Source: Hymenobacter terricola | Lineage (GTDB): Bacteria; Bacteroidota; Bacteroidia; Cytophagales; Hymenobacteraceae | Direction of reading: 5' to 3' | Assembly: GCF_017921975.2 (NCBI RefSeq) | Contig: NZ_JAGEMO020000001.1 | Location: 124,001 to 188,000, forward strand | DNA: 64,000 nucleotides | In this document: positions 42,654 through 50,299 of the stretch, one piece after another | Layout: every line of letters starts with the position of its first letter | Position numbering within the stretch: position 1 is the first letter of the stretch | Made by a program: the position numbers and the translations under genes | The notes under the pieces: generated by a model | Database searches by the model: none | Told to the model about the DNA's origin: nothing | What the model saw: the letters and a program-made list of their open reading frames with translations, nothing else

Positions 42654-44375
42654 ATGCATTTATCCACATTTCGCGGCTGGCTGGTGCCGGCGGCGGCGGG
42701 CCTGCTGCTGGCGAGCTGCCAGGGCAAAACCTCGTCGTCGGAAACGGCAACTACTACTGCCCCAACCGAAGCCGAACCCACCGACACGGCCAGCGTGCCC
42801 GCGCCGGCCGATGGCATCACGCCTGCCCTCATCGCCCGGCACATCAAGGTGCTGGCGTCGGATGAGTACCAGGGCCGGCGGCCCTTCACGGCCGGCGAGG
42901 AAAAAGCCACGGCTTACCTGGCTTCGGAATTTAAAAAGCTGGGCTTGCAACCCGGCCCCAACGGCAGCTACTTCCAGGCGGTGCCGCTGGTGGAAATAGC
43001 CGGCACGCCCGACTCGACCGCGACCATCGGCGGCAACGGCAAAAGCCTGACCCTGAAGTACCGGGCCGACTACATGTTCCTCACCGAGCGGGAGCAGCCC
43101 ACGGTTGTAATCAAGAATTCGCCGCTGGTGTTTGCCGGCTACGGCGTGACGGCGCCCGAGTATAAGTGGGACGACTACGCCGGCCTCGACGTGAAAGGCA
43201 AGACCGTGGTGGTGCTGATAAACGACCCCGGCAACGCGGGCAACGACACCATCCTGTTCAAGGGCAAGGCCATGACGTATTACGGCCGCTGGGGCTACAA
43301 GTACGAGGAGGCCATCCGGCACGGCGCCACCGGCCTGCTCATCATCCACGACACCAAGCCCGCCTCCTACCCCTGGACGGTGGTGCAAAGCAGCAACGGT
43401 GGCGCCAAGCTGCACCCCCAAACGCCCGACCACGGCGCCAGTAAGCTGGCCGTGGAAGGCTGGATAACGCTGGACGCCGCCAAGCGCCTCTTCACGGCGG
43501 CCGGCCAGAACTACGACGAAGCCTACACCGCCGCCAACAAACCGGGCTTCCACGGCAAGGCCTTCGGGCTGAGCATCAGTACCACGCTGCACAATAAAAT
43601 CACGCTCAAAGCCTCGAAAAACGTGGTGGCCGTGCTGCCCGGCACCACGCGGCCCAAGGAATACATCATCTACTCGGCGCACTGGGACCACCTGGGCGTG
43701 GGCAAGGCCGTGGCGGGCGACTCGATTTATAACGGCGCCCTCGACAACGCCAGCGGCTGCGCCGGCCTGCTGGCCATTGCCACCGGCTTCGTGCAGGCCA
43801 ACTCAACGCCGGGCCGCAGCATCGTATTCCTGGCCGTGACCGGCGAGGAGCAGGGCCTGCTGGGCTCCGACTACTACGCCCAGCACCCGTTGTTCCCGGT
43901 GGCCAACACCGTGGCCGACATCAACATGGACGAGCTGCTGGCCTTCGGGCCGATGCGCGACCTGACCATCACCGGCTACGGCCAATCGGAGCTGGACGAC
44001 TACGCCCGCGCCGCTGCCAAGGAGCAGAACCGCTACGTCATCCCCTACCAGCACCCCGAAACCGGCAGCTTCTACCGCTCCGACCATTTCAGCTTCGCCA
44101 AAGTCGGCATCCCGGCCCTGTACGCCAGCGGCGAGTTCGAGAGCCGCCTGCACGGCAAAGCCTTCGCCGAGAAGGAGCGCAAAGACTTTGAAGAAAAGAA
44201 TTACCACCAGCCCTCCGACCAGTTCGACCCCAAATGGGACCTGCGCGGCGCTGCCCAGGATGCCCGCCTGCTGTTCCGTATCGGCCAAAAGCTAGCCAGC
44301 GAAACGACCTTTCCGAAGTGGAAGGAAGGCTCGGAGTTTAAGGCCACGCGCGAGAAAAGTCTGCTCGGCAACTAA
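42654..44375 (+). CDS. M28 family zinc aminopeptidase, lipoprotein with PA domain
   Basis: 573 residues. Lipoprotein signal with lipobox LLASC (Cys22) and then a Ser/Thr/Pro/Ala linker. A protease-associated (PA) domain sits at about 130-250 (VFAGYGVTAPEYKWDDYAGL, GATGLLIIHDTKPASYPWTV). The catalytic M28 domain starts near 340: IIYSAHWDHLGVGKAVAGDS (metal His and Asp), NGALDNASGCAGLLAIA (bridging Asp), AVTGEEQGLLGSDYYAQ (catalytic Glu pair) and later FYRSDHFSFAKVGIPAL (second His). It probably removes N-terminal amino acids from peptides outside the cell or at the outer membrane. Terminator 44397-44435 follows. Confidence 0.9.
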   Translation: MHLSTFRGWLVPAAAGLLLASCQGKTSSSETATTTAPTEAEPTDTASVPAPADGITPALIARHIKVLASDEYQGRRPFTAGEEKATAYLASEFKKLGLQPGPNGSYFQAVPLVEIAGTPDSTATIGGNGKSLTLKYRADYMFLTEREQPTVVIKNSPLVFAGYGVTAPEYKWDDYAGLDVKGKTVVVLINDPGNAGNDTILFKGKAMTYYGRWGYKYEEAIRHGATGLLIIHDTKPASYPWTVVQSSNGGAKLHPQTPDHGASKLAVEGWITLDAAKRLFTAAGQNYDEAYTAANKPGFHGKAFGLSISTTLHNKITLKASKNVVAVLPGTTRPKEYIIYSAHWDHLGVGKAVAGDSIYNGALDNASGCAGLLAIATGFVQANSTPGRSIVFLAVTGEEQGLLGSDYYAQHPLFPVANTVADINMDELLAFGPMRDLTITGYGQSELDDYARAAAKEQNRYVIPYQHPETGSFYRSDHFSFAKVGIPALYASGEFESRLHGKAFAEKERKDFEEKNYHQPSDQFDPKWDLRGAAQDARLLFRIGQKLASETTFPKWKEGSEFKATREKSLLGN

Positions 44376-44396
44376 CGTCTCCCTGCGATTTTTATC

Positions 44397-44435
44397 AACC
44401 CCTTCGTTGGCACGTCCGGCGAGGGGTTTTTATTT
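44397..44435 (+). terminator. Terminator of the M28 peptidase gene
   Basis: AACCCCT (44397-44403) pairs with AGGGGTT (44422-44428), followed by a T-rich tail. The stem is short (7 bp) but the T-run is strong. Confidence 0.6.
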
Positions 44436-44437
44436 TA

Positions 44438-44866
44438 TTATACCAGCAGCCAGCCCAGCAGCAGGGCCCGTGCCGTCCAGGCCAGCGTCCGCAGCCAGTT
44501 GGTGCGCGTGAGGCCGTCGATGGCGATGTAATCGTAGCCTTGTTCAAGGCGATTGTGAAACGGCACCGAAATAAAAAACGTGGCCGCCCAAATCAGGAGA
44601 ACCAAAGCCAGGCTCCACCAGCCCGCGCCACCGGGCAGCGCGGCGCGGCCGGCCCAGGCCAGCCAGATGGCCAGGCCAAGTTCCAGCACCATCGGGGCCA
44701 GCACCACGTAGCTCATGCGGCGGGTGTGGGCCGCGTGAAAGGCTGCCCAGGCCTCCTTCGGCACCTTGCCAAAGCTGGGGTAATGCACGACCTGCACTGT
44801 CCAGATGAGGCCGGTGAGGTAGGCGGCCGCGGCGAAATTGAGCAGAAGCAGGAGTCGGAGTGGCAT
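44438..44866 (-). CDS. Four-helix membrane protein of unknown function
   Basis: 142 residues from ATG 44864-44866 (MPLRLLLLLNFAAAAYLTGL). Four membrane helices: about 5-25, 52-72, 82-102 and 125-140. The first loop contains WTVQVVHYPSFGKVPKEAWA, and the third, FHNRLEQGYDYIAIDGLTRT. A longer frame from 45232 overlaps the opposing gene and is not supported. Superficially like small DUF1772-type membrane proteins, but I would not name a family. Confidence 0.65.
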   Translation of the reverse strand: MPLRLLLLLNFAAAAYLTGLIWTVQVVHYPSFGKVPKEAWAAFHAAHTRRMSYVVLAPMVLELGLAIWLAWAGRAALPGGAGWWSLALVLLIWAATFFISVPFHNRLEQGYDYIAIDGLTRTNWLRTLAWTARALLLGWLLV

Positions 44867-45029
44867 GGGGCGAAAAATATTTTTTGCCCGAACATACGGC
44901 CTATCTCTTCGGGTATGCCCCGCAAACGTTCCCGTAAATTCCGGCCTAAGGGCCGCCAGGAACCAACAATTCCGATTGCCATTGGCTTTTGTGTAGGTTC
45001 GCACCGCACACTGTTTCCCCATCTGACCC

Positions 45030-46664
45030 ATGTCTGTAACCACAGAAAGTCTAACGCAACTCTTCCCGCCCAACGAAGCGGGCATTCCCGAAGCATGGCG
45101 GCTGACTGAGCCACTGCACCAGCGCCAGTACCTGCTCGACGGCGAGCTGCGCGAGTGGGCCGGCCCCACGCAGGAAGTCATTTCGCCCATGGCCGAGCGC
45201 CAGCCCGATGGCTCGCTCAAGCCCCGCGTCATCGGCTCCTATCCGTTGCTGGATGAGGCCGAAAGCCTCAAAGCCCTCGATGCCGCCGTGCGCGCCTACG
45301 ACCACGGCCGGGGCGAGTGGCCCGCCATGAGCGTGGCCAACCGCATTGCGGCGGTGGAGAAATTCACCCGCCTCATCGTGGCCCGCAAGGCCGAAATCGT
45401 GAAGCTGCTGCTGTGGGAAATCGGCAAGTCGGCCGCCGATTCGGAGAAGGAATTCGACCGCACCGTCGACTACATCCGCAACACCATTGACTCGCTCAAG
45501 GACATGGACCGCGACTCGTCGCGCTTCACCATCACCGAAGGCATTATTGGCCAGATTCGGCGCTCGCCGCTGGGCGTGGTGCTCTGCATGGGTCCCTTCA
45601 ACTACCCGCTGAACGAGACGTTCTGCATGTTGATTCCGGCCCTGATTATGGGCAACACCGTGCTATTCAAACCCCCGAAACACGGCACCCTGCTGCACTT
45701 CCCGCTCCTCCAGGCCTTCACCGAAGCCTTCCCCAAGGGCGTGGTGAACACGGTGTACGGGCGCGGCAACGCCGTGGTGCCGGCCCTCATGGCCTCGGGC
45801 AAGATTGACGCGCTGGGCCTCATCGGCAGCAGCCGCGTGGCCGACTCGCTCAAGAAGCTGCACCCCAAATCCAACCGCCTCCGCGCCATCCTCGGGCTCG
45901 ATGCCAAGAACGTGGCCATCATCATGCCCGATGCCGATTTGGACGTGGCCGTGCGGGAAGCCGTGCTGGGCGCGCTGAGCTTCAACGGCCAGCGCTGCAC
46001 CGCGCTCAAGCTGTTTATGGTGCACGAGAGCATTGCCGAGGACTTTGTGCAGCGCTTCGCCCTCGAAATCAACCAGCTGAAACCCGGCATGCCCTGGGAC
46101 GCGGGCGTGAACATCACGCCCCTGCCCGAGCCCCAAAAGCCCGGCTACCTCGAAGAAGTTATTGCCGATGCCCAGGCCAAAGGCGCCCGCATAGTGAACG
46201 AAGGCGGCGGCACCAGCGCCGGCCCGCTCATGTACCCCGCCCTGCTCTACCCCGTGAAGGACGGCATGAAAGTGTGGCGCGAAGAGCAGTTTGGGCCGGT
46301 GGTGCCGGTGGCTTCTTTCGCGAAAGTCGACGAGGCCATTCAGTACATCATCGACTCGGACCACGGCCAGCAGGTGAGCATTTTCGGCTCCGAATCGCAG
46401 GAAGTGGCCGACCTGATTGACCAGCTCGTGAACCAGGTGAGCCGCGTGAACATCAATGCCCAGTGCCAGCGCGGGCCGGATACGTTCCCCTTCACCGGCC
46501 GCAAAGACTCGGCCGAGGGCACGCTTTCGGTCTACGATGCCCTGCGCTCGTTCAGCATCCGCACGGTGGTGGCCACCAAGCAAACGGAGGCCAACAAGCA
46601 CCTCTTCAACGAGATTGTGGACGGCCAGGAAAGCAGCTTTCTGAGCACCCGGTTTATTCTGTAG
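45030..46664 (+). CDS. gapN: NADP-dependent glyceraldehyde-3-phosphate dehydrogenase-like aldehyde dehydrogenase
   Basis: 544 residues, with an N-terminal extension over typical ALDHs. Conserved segments: LGVVLCMGPFNYPLNETFCM, NTVLFKPPKHGTLLHF, catalytic Cys323 in FNGQRCTALKLF, EEQFGPVVPV and the GapN-like CQRGPDTFPFTGRKDSAEGT near the C-terminus. GapN oxidises glyceraldehyde-3-phosphate to 3-phosphoglycerate with NADP+, without making ATP. The usual general-base motif ELGGK reads GLDAKN (Gly289 in place of Glu), which is a real departure from the family pattern. It is convergent to a histidine kinase and closed by a terminator that reaches into that gene's last codons. Confidence 0.82.
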   Translation: MSVTTESLTQLFPPNEAGIPEAWRLTEPLHQRQYLLDGELREWAGPTQEVISPMAERQPDGSLKPRVIGSYPLLDEAESLKALDAAVRAYDHGRGEWPAMSVANRIAAVEKFTRLIVARKAEIVKLLLWEIGKSAADSEKEFDRTVDYIRNTIDSLKDMDRDSSRFTITEGIIGQIRRSPLGVVLCMGPFNYPLNETFCMLIPALIMGNTVLFKPPKHGTLLHFPLLQAFTEAFPKGVVNTVYGRGNAVVPALMASGKIDALGLIGSSRVADSLKKLHPKSNRLRAILGLDAKNVAIIMPDADLDVAVREAVLGALSFNGQRCTALKLFMVHESIAEDFVQRFALEINQLKPGMPWDAGVNITPLPEPQKPGYLEEVIADAQAKGARIVNEGGGTSAGPLMYPALLYPVKDGMKVWREEQFGPVVPVASFAKVDEAIQYIIDSDHGQQVSIFGSESQEVADLIDQLVNQVSRVNINAQCQRGPDTFPFTGRKDSAEGTLSVYDALRSFSIRTVVATKQTEANKHLFNEIVDGQESSFLSTRFIL

Positions 46665-46687
46665 AACCCATTTCCAACGTTGCCCGC

Positions 46688-46723
46688 AAGTGGCGCAGGA
46701 CCTCAGTCCTGCGCCACTTTTTT
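46688..46723. terminator. Terminator of gapN that overlaps the end of the histidine kinase gene
   Basis: Fourteen-base perfect stem (46688-46701 with 46706-46719), loop CTCA, then a T-run. The stop codon of the minus-strand kinase (46703-46705) is in the loop. Confidence 0.9.
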
Positions 46724-48901
46724 GTAGTCTTCGGCGGGCACTTTGGCTTTAATATCGCAAGGAATTCGCACCACGAATTCGGTGTATTCGCCCTCTTGGG
46801 TGTGCACGCTGAGCTTGCCCCCGTAGCCTTTGGTGATGATGTCGTAGCTGAGCCAGAGGCCCAGTCCGGTACCCTCGCCCGTGGGCTTGGTGGTGAAAAA
46901 GGGCTCGAATATTTTGTCAACTACCATGGCCGGGATGCCGGTGCCATTGTCGCGCACGCGCAGCTCCACGTCCCCGCCCTGCCGCCGGGTGCTCACCTGC
47001 ACTTCGGGCGCGTAAGCAGGGCCCAGTGCGGCCATTTTGTGCTGGACGGCATAAAAAGCATTGGTGAACAGGTTGAGCAGCACCCGCCCGATTTCCTGCG
47101 GCACCAGCTGGAGCGGCCCCAGGTCGGGGTCCAGCTTGAAGGTGCGCGCAACGCTGACGTTCTGGTGCTTGCTTTGCAGGCCGTGGTAAGCCAGGCGCAG
47201 GTAGTCCTGGGCCATGGCATTGAGGTCCACGGGCTGGCGCTGGCCGGTATCGGCGTGCGCGTGCTCCAGCATGCCTTTCACAATGTCGCCGGCCCGGCTG
47301 CCGTGCTGGTGAATTTTGTGCAGGTTCTTCTTCAAGTCGCCAAACAGCTCATTTTCCAGCTTTTCATCGCGAGCGGGTTGCTGGCGCTCCTCCTCCAGCT
47401 CAGTCACCAGCTCCAAGCTCACTTCGGAGAAATTATTAACAAAATTGAGCGGGTTCTGAATCTCGTGGGCCACGCCCGCCGTGAGGGCCGCCAGGGCCAC
47501 CATCTTCTCGCTCTGCACCAGCTGACTCTGGGTGGCTTTCAGCTTGGTCAGAGTGCTGTCCAGTTGGTCGCGGTGGTGGGCAATCTGGGCATTCTTCACG
47601 TTCAGCGTCCGGTTGGCCCGTTGCTTGAGGAAAACGTTGCGGGCCAGCAGCGCCGCCAGCAGCACCAGGCCCAGTACGCCCGCCAGCAAGCCCAGCATTT
47701 TTTGGTGCTGCCGGGCCGCCTGCTGGGCTTGCAGCTGTTGGCGCTGCTTAAGCAGGATAATCTGGCTCTGCTTTTTATCCAGCTCGTAGCCGTAGCGGAG
47801 GGCGCTGGTTTTCTTCTGCGTCTCTTCGCCAGTCACCGAATCCTTATAGGCCACCCACAGCCGCTGGTAGTGGTAGGCATTGGCAAAATCGCCCCGTTGG
47901 GCGAAGGCCTGGGCCAGGATGTCGCTGCCATTGCGCAAGCTTTCGTTGCTGCGTGACGACTGACTTAGCGCAAAGGCGTGACGCGCCAAGGCCATTGCGC
48001 TGTCGGTGCGGCCCTGCAGCAGGTACACGCGCGCCATAGCCAGTTCGGCTGGAGGCAGGTTGTACGCATCTTTATTGGAAATGGCTTCGGCGCGCGCACG
48101 GCTGGCGTGGAATAGCGCCTCGCGCAGGCGGCCTTCTTCCACGTACAGAATCGAGAGATTGATTTCGTCAATTAATGCGCTAATGACGTCGTTCAACTGG
48201 CGGTTCAGGCGCATCGACCGGTTGAAGTAGCCCACCGCCCGTGGCCGGTCGTGCAATTGCTGGTAGGCATTGCCCAGCAGGTTTAAGGCCGTTGCCAGTG
48301 CATGCTTATCGCCCGACGCTTCGGCGCTACGCAACGCCGGCAGCAATACCTTAACCGCATCTTGGTAGTTGCCGAGCTGCACGTACACGCTGCCTATTGC
48401 TACCTGCAAGCGGGCGGCATCTACCCGGTTGCCCGTTCGCTCGGCGTAGGGCAAGCCCTGCAAAGCTGCCCGCAGCGAAGCCGCCGGATTTTCCTGCTCC
48501 GCCTCAATCAGGCTCCATTGCAAGAATATTTTGGCCAGCCCCACCGAATCGTGCCGCTGCATGAACAGGTTTTGCGCCTGCTGCGTGTAGCGCCGGGCCT
48601 GCTCGTAATCGGCTTGGCGCCGGCAGAGCGTACCCAGCCGTACCAAGGCCTGGCCCTCGCCTACGGCGTCATGGAGGCGGCGGCTCAGCTTCAAGGCCTG
48701 CTTCAGCACCGTGGCCGACTGCAAGGGGGCGGCCAGCATCAGGGCCGAGCTGAGGGCTTGCAGCCGCCGTACGCGGGTGGTATCGGCCCGAGGCTCGGCC
48801 TGTAGCAGCGCTTGTAGGCTATCAGCTACATGTATTTGCGCTTTGGCCGGTCCAGCGTGCCAGAGCCCTGCCATCAGTATCAGAAAAAGCCAGCGTTTCA
48901 T
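46703..48901 (-). CDS. TPR-containing sensor histidine kinase (first)
   Basis: 732 residues. Signal peptide (LFLILMAGLWHAGPAKA), then about six to eight TPRs (about 45-370), a membrane helix (about 400-425: LLAGVLGLVLLAALLA), a coiled coil and a kinase core. The H-box is AGVAHEIQNPLNFVNNFSEV with His479, the N-box is LLNLFTNAFYAVQ, G1 is DNGTGIP and G2 is GEGTGLGLWLSYDI. The periplasmic TPRs replace a classical sensor domain, a design common in this phylum. No response regulator is adjacent. The last five codons (KVAQD) and the stop lie in the terminator hairpin of gapN. Confidence 0.88.
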   Translation of the reverse strand: MKRWLFLILMAGLWHAGPAKAQIHVADSLQALLQAEPRADTTRVRRLQALSSALMLAAPLQSATVLKQALKLSRRLHDAVGEGQALVRLGTLCRRQADYEQARRYTQQAQNLFMQRHDSVGLAKIFLQWSLIEAEQENPAASLRAALQGLPYAERTGNRVDAARLQVAIGSVYVQLGNYQDAVKVLLPALRSAEASGDKHALATALNLLGNAYQQLHDRPRAVGYFNRSMRLNRQLNDVISALIDEINLSILYVEEGRLREALFHASRARAEAISNKDAYNLPPAELAMARVYLLQGRTDSAMALARHAFALSQSSRSNESLRNGSDILAQAFAQRGDFANAYHYQRLWVAYKDSVTGEETQKKTSALRYGYELDKKQSQIILLKQRQQLQAQQAARQHQKMLGLLAGVLGLVLLAALLARNVFLKQRANRTLNVKNAQIAHHRDQLDSTLTKLKATQSQLVQSEKMVALAALTAGVAHEIQNPLNFVNNFSEVSLELVTELEEERQQPARDEKLENELFGDLKKNLHKIHQHGSRAGDIVKGMLEHAHADTGQRQPVDLNAMAQDYLRLAYHGLQSKHQNVSVARTFKLDPDLGPLQLVPQEIGRVLLNLFTNAFYAVQHKMAALGPAYAPEVQVSTRRQGGDVELRVRDNGTGIPAMVVDKIFEPFFTTKPTGEGTGLGLWLSYDIITKGYGGKLSVHTQEGEYTEFVVRIPCDIKAKVPAEDYKKVAQD

Positions 48902-48940
48902 ATGCGGTCAGGTGACCTTGCCAATTGGTAAATCCATTGG

Positions 48941-49519
48941 CTAATCGCGCCGGCGTAGTGCACGGATTACCGAGGCCAGGGCCGCGCCCACCGCCAGTGC
49001 GGCTAGCATTTCCAGTCCCCGGCTGCCAGCCCGGCGCGCGTGCCGGCCGGGCCCCGGCGCAAACGGATAAGGTGGATTGACAATGACGCCCTTTAACATT
49101 ATCCCCCCAGCTCCATCGGGCACACCTAGCACAGCCCGACGAGTTTCCGGCTTGTCACTGGGCCCATGCAAGCTGGTCTTTGGAGGCTCTAACTCCTTCA
49201 TTCCCAGCGACAACTGAAACTTGTAAAACTTATCGAAATCCGTCTCATCCATCTTGCCAGCGTACAAATAATCAATGCAGCAGTCGGTCAATTTACCATC
49301 GTACAGCATGATATGCAGCTCTTTATCCCCACTCGGCTCCCTAAAGGAAAAAGCTTTGCCATCCGGGCTTTGGGTGGGTGGTTTGGGATGCGCAAGGCGT
49401 TCATCAGCTATTCGCCGATTAAACGCTTCTTCTTTGGAAAAAGAGTACCGAACGGCGGTCGATACGACGTCGCCCAAATCAGCATGTTTGTGTGGCTTCA
49501 TAACAATGGCGTGGCGCAA
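48941..49519 (-). CDS. Hypothetical protein with C-terminal membrane segment and VOC-like tail motif
   Basis: 192 residues; a second ATG at 49501 is possible. The middle includes DGKAFSFREPSGDKELHIML and KMDETDFDKFYKFQLSLGMK. A short segment near 125-150 (GGIMLKGVIVNPPYPF) resembles the end of the VOC protein encoded next door (NVLGLVVNPPYPLT). The final 25 residues contain a hydrophobic helix (LEMLAALAVGAALASVI) and a basic end, suggesting membrane attachment. No named family. It lies 55 bp downstream of the VOC gene on the same strand. Confidence 0.5.
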   Translation of the reverse strand: MRHAIVMKPHKHADLGDVVSTAVRYSFSKEEAFNRRIADERLAHPKPPTQSPDGKAFSFREPSGDKELHIMLYDGKLTDCCIDYLYAGKMDETDFDKFYKFQLSLGMKELEPPKTSLHGPSDKPETRRAVLGVPDGAGGIMLKGVIVNPPYPFAPGPGRHARRAGSRGLEMLAALAVGAALASVIRALRRRD

Positions 49520-49574
49520 AGGGTGAAATCAACTTTTGGCCACACCCAAACCGAGGTAGCAGCCGTGGGCAGGG

Positions 49575-49985
49575 TTAGGTGAGGGGGTACGGCGGGTTCA
49601 CCACCAGGCCCAGCACGTTGCCCGAGGCATCAGCCAGCGTGGCCAGTTCAAGGTCGCCCTTGACAAGCCAGTCCTTGGGCGGCTTATGGGGCGGGTGGAC
49701 GCCACCGCAGCCGTGGTTCTTAATCAGGTCGTCGTACACGTCCTTCAACTCGGCACTGGCACCCGGCACCTCCCAGTAGATGGTGGTCCGGGTGCTGCCG
49801 TCTGGCGTCACCACGCACAGCAGCGCCATATCGGTCGTGAGCCGGTAAGGATAAGTCTTCTCGCCCAGCAGAACCTCGTAAAACGCTTTGGTTTTGGCGA
49901 GTTGCGCGGCATCGGCTACGCCTAACTCAATTATGGCGGGGCGCGTCACTTTTCCTTTTAGAACTGCAGGTGCGGGAGAAGACAT
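49575..49985 (-). CDS. VOC superfamily protein (glyoxalase/bleomycin-resistance-like)
   Basis: 136 residues. The N-terminal ELGVADAAQLAKTKAFYEVL and the C-terminal DLELATLADASGNVLGLVVN fit one VOC module with a beta-alpha-beta-beta-beta pattern and a C-terminal Asn-rich turn. Metal ligands cannot be assigned with confidence. Substrate unknown; VOC proteins bind small molecules or detoxify. It starts at ATG 49983-49985 with AT-rich DNA upstream. Confidence 0.72.
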   Translation of the reverse strand: MSSPAPAVLKGKVTRPAIIELGVADAAQLAKTKAFYEVLLGEKTYPYRLTTDMALLCVVTPDGSTRTTIYWEVPGASAELKDVYDDLIKNHGCGGVHPPHKPPKDWLVKGDLELATLADASGNVLGLVVNPPYPLT

Positions 49986-50299
49986 AACAATGAGTGAAAA
50001 AGTAGAACGCTTCCTGAAATAGCTTCAGATGTGTTAGCTGCTGTCAGTCGCAATACCGTTTTACAGCTACACTATAAAATAAATATACTACTTGTTTGCA
50101 AGTAAGCACAAGTTTTTACAGGCATTATCACATCTGCGCCATTACGTAATTCCATTGGCTGCTTGGCTGAAAAGCTGACATACACCACCTCAGTGTGCCC
50201 GGCAGCAACTATTTGGGTGGGCAGTAGTCTATGCTCAGCACTGGCAGCCGATATTTGGCCACCAGCCGGCGTGAGATGGCTTTCACCTTTTTGCCCTAT
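49986..50299. other. Divergent intergenic region, AT-rich
   Basis: About 314 bp between the VOC gene and the M13 peptidase. The part 50040-50140 is clearly AT-richer than its surroundings and includes a short CTTGTTTGCAAG palindrome near 50090. No gene is supported and no exact TAnnTTTG box was found by eye on either strand. It probably carries the two divergent promoters. Confidence 0.45.

Noticed and set aside
50085..50100. CTTGTTTGCAAG palindrome as a regulator operator
   Set aside because: Only 12 bp with one copy and no matching regulator nearby; chance in an AT-rich spacer cannot be excluded.
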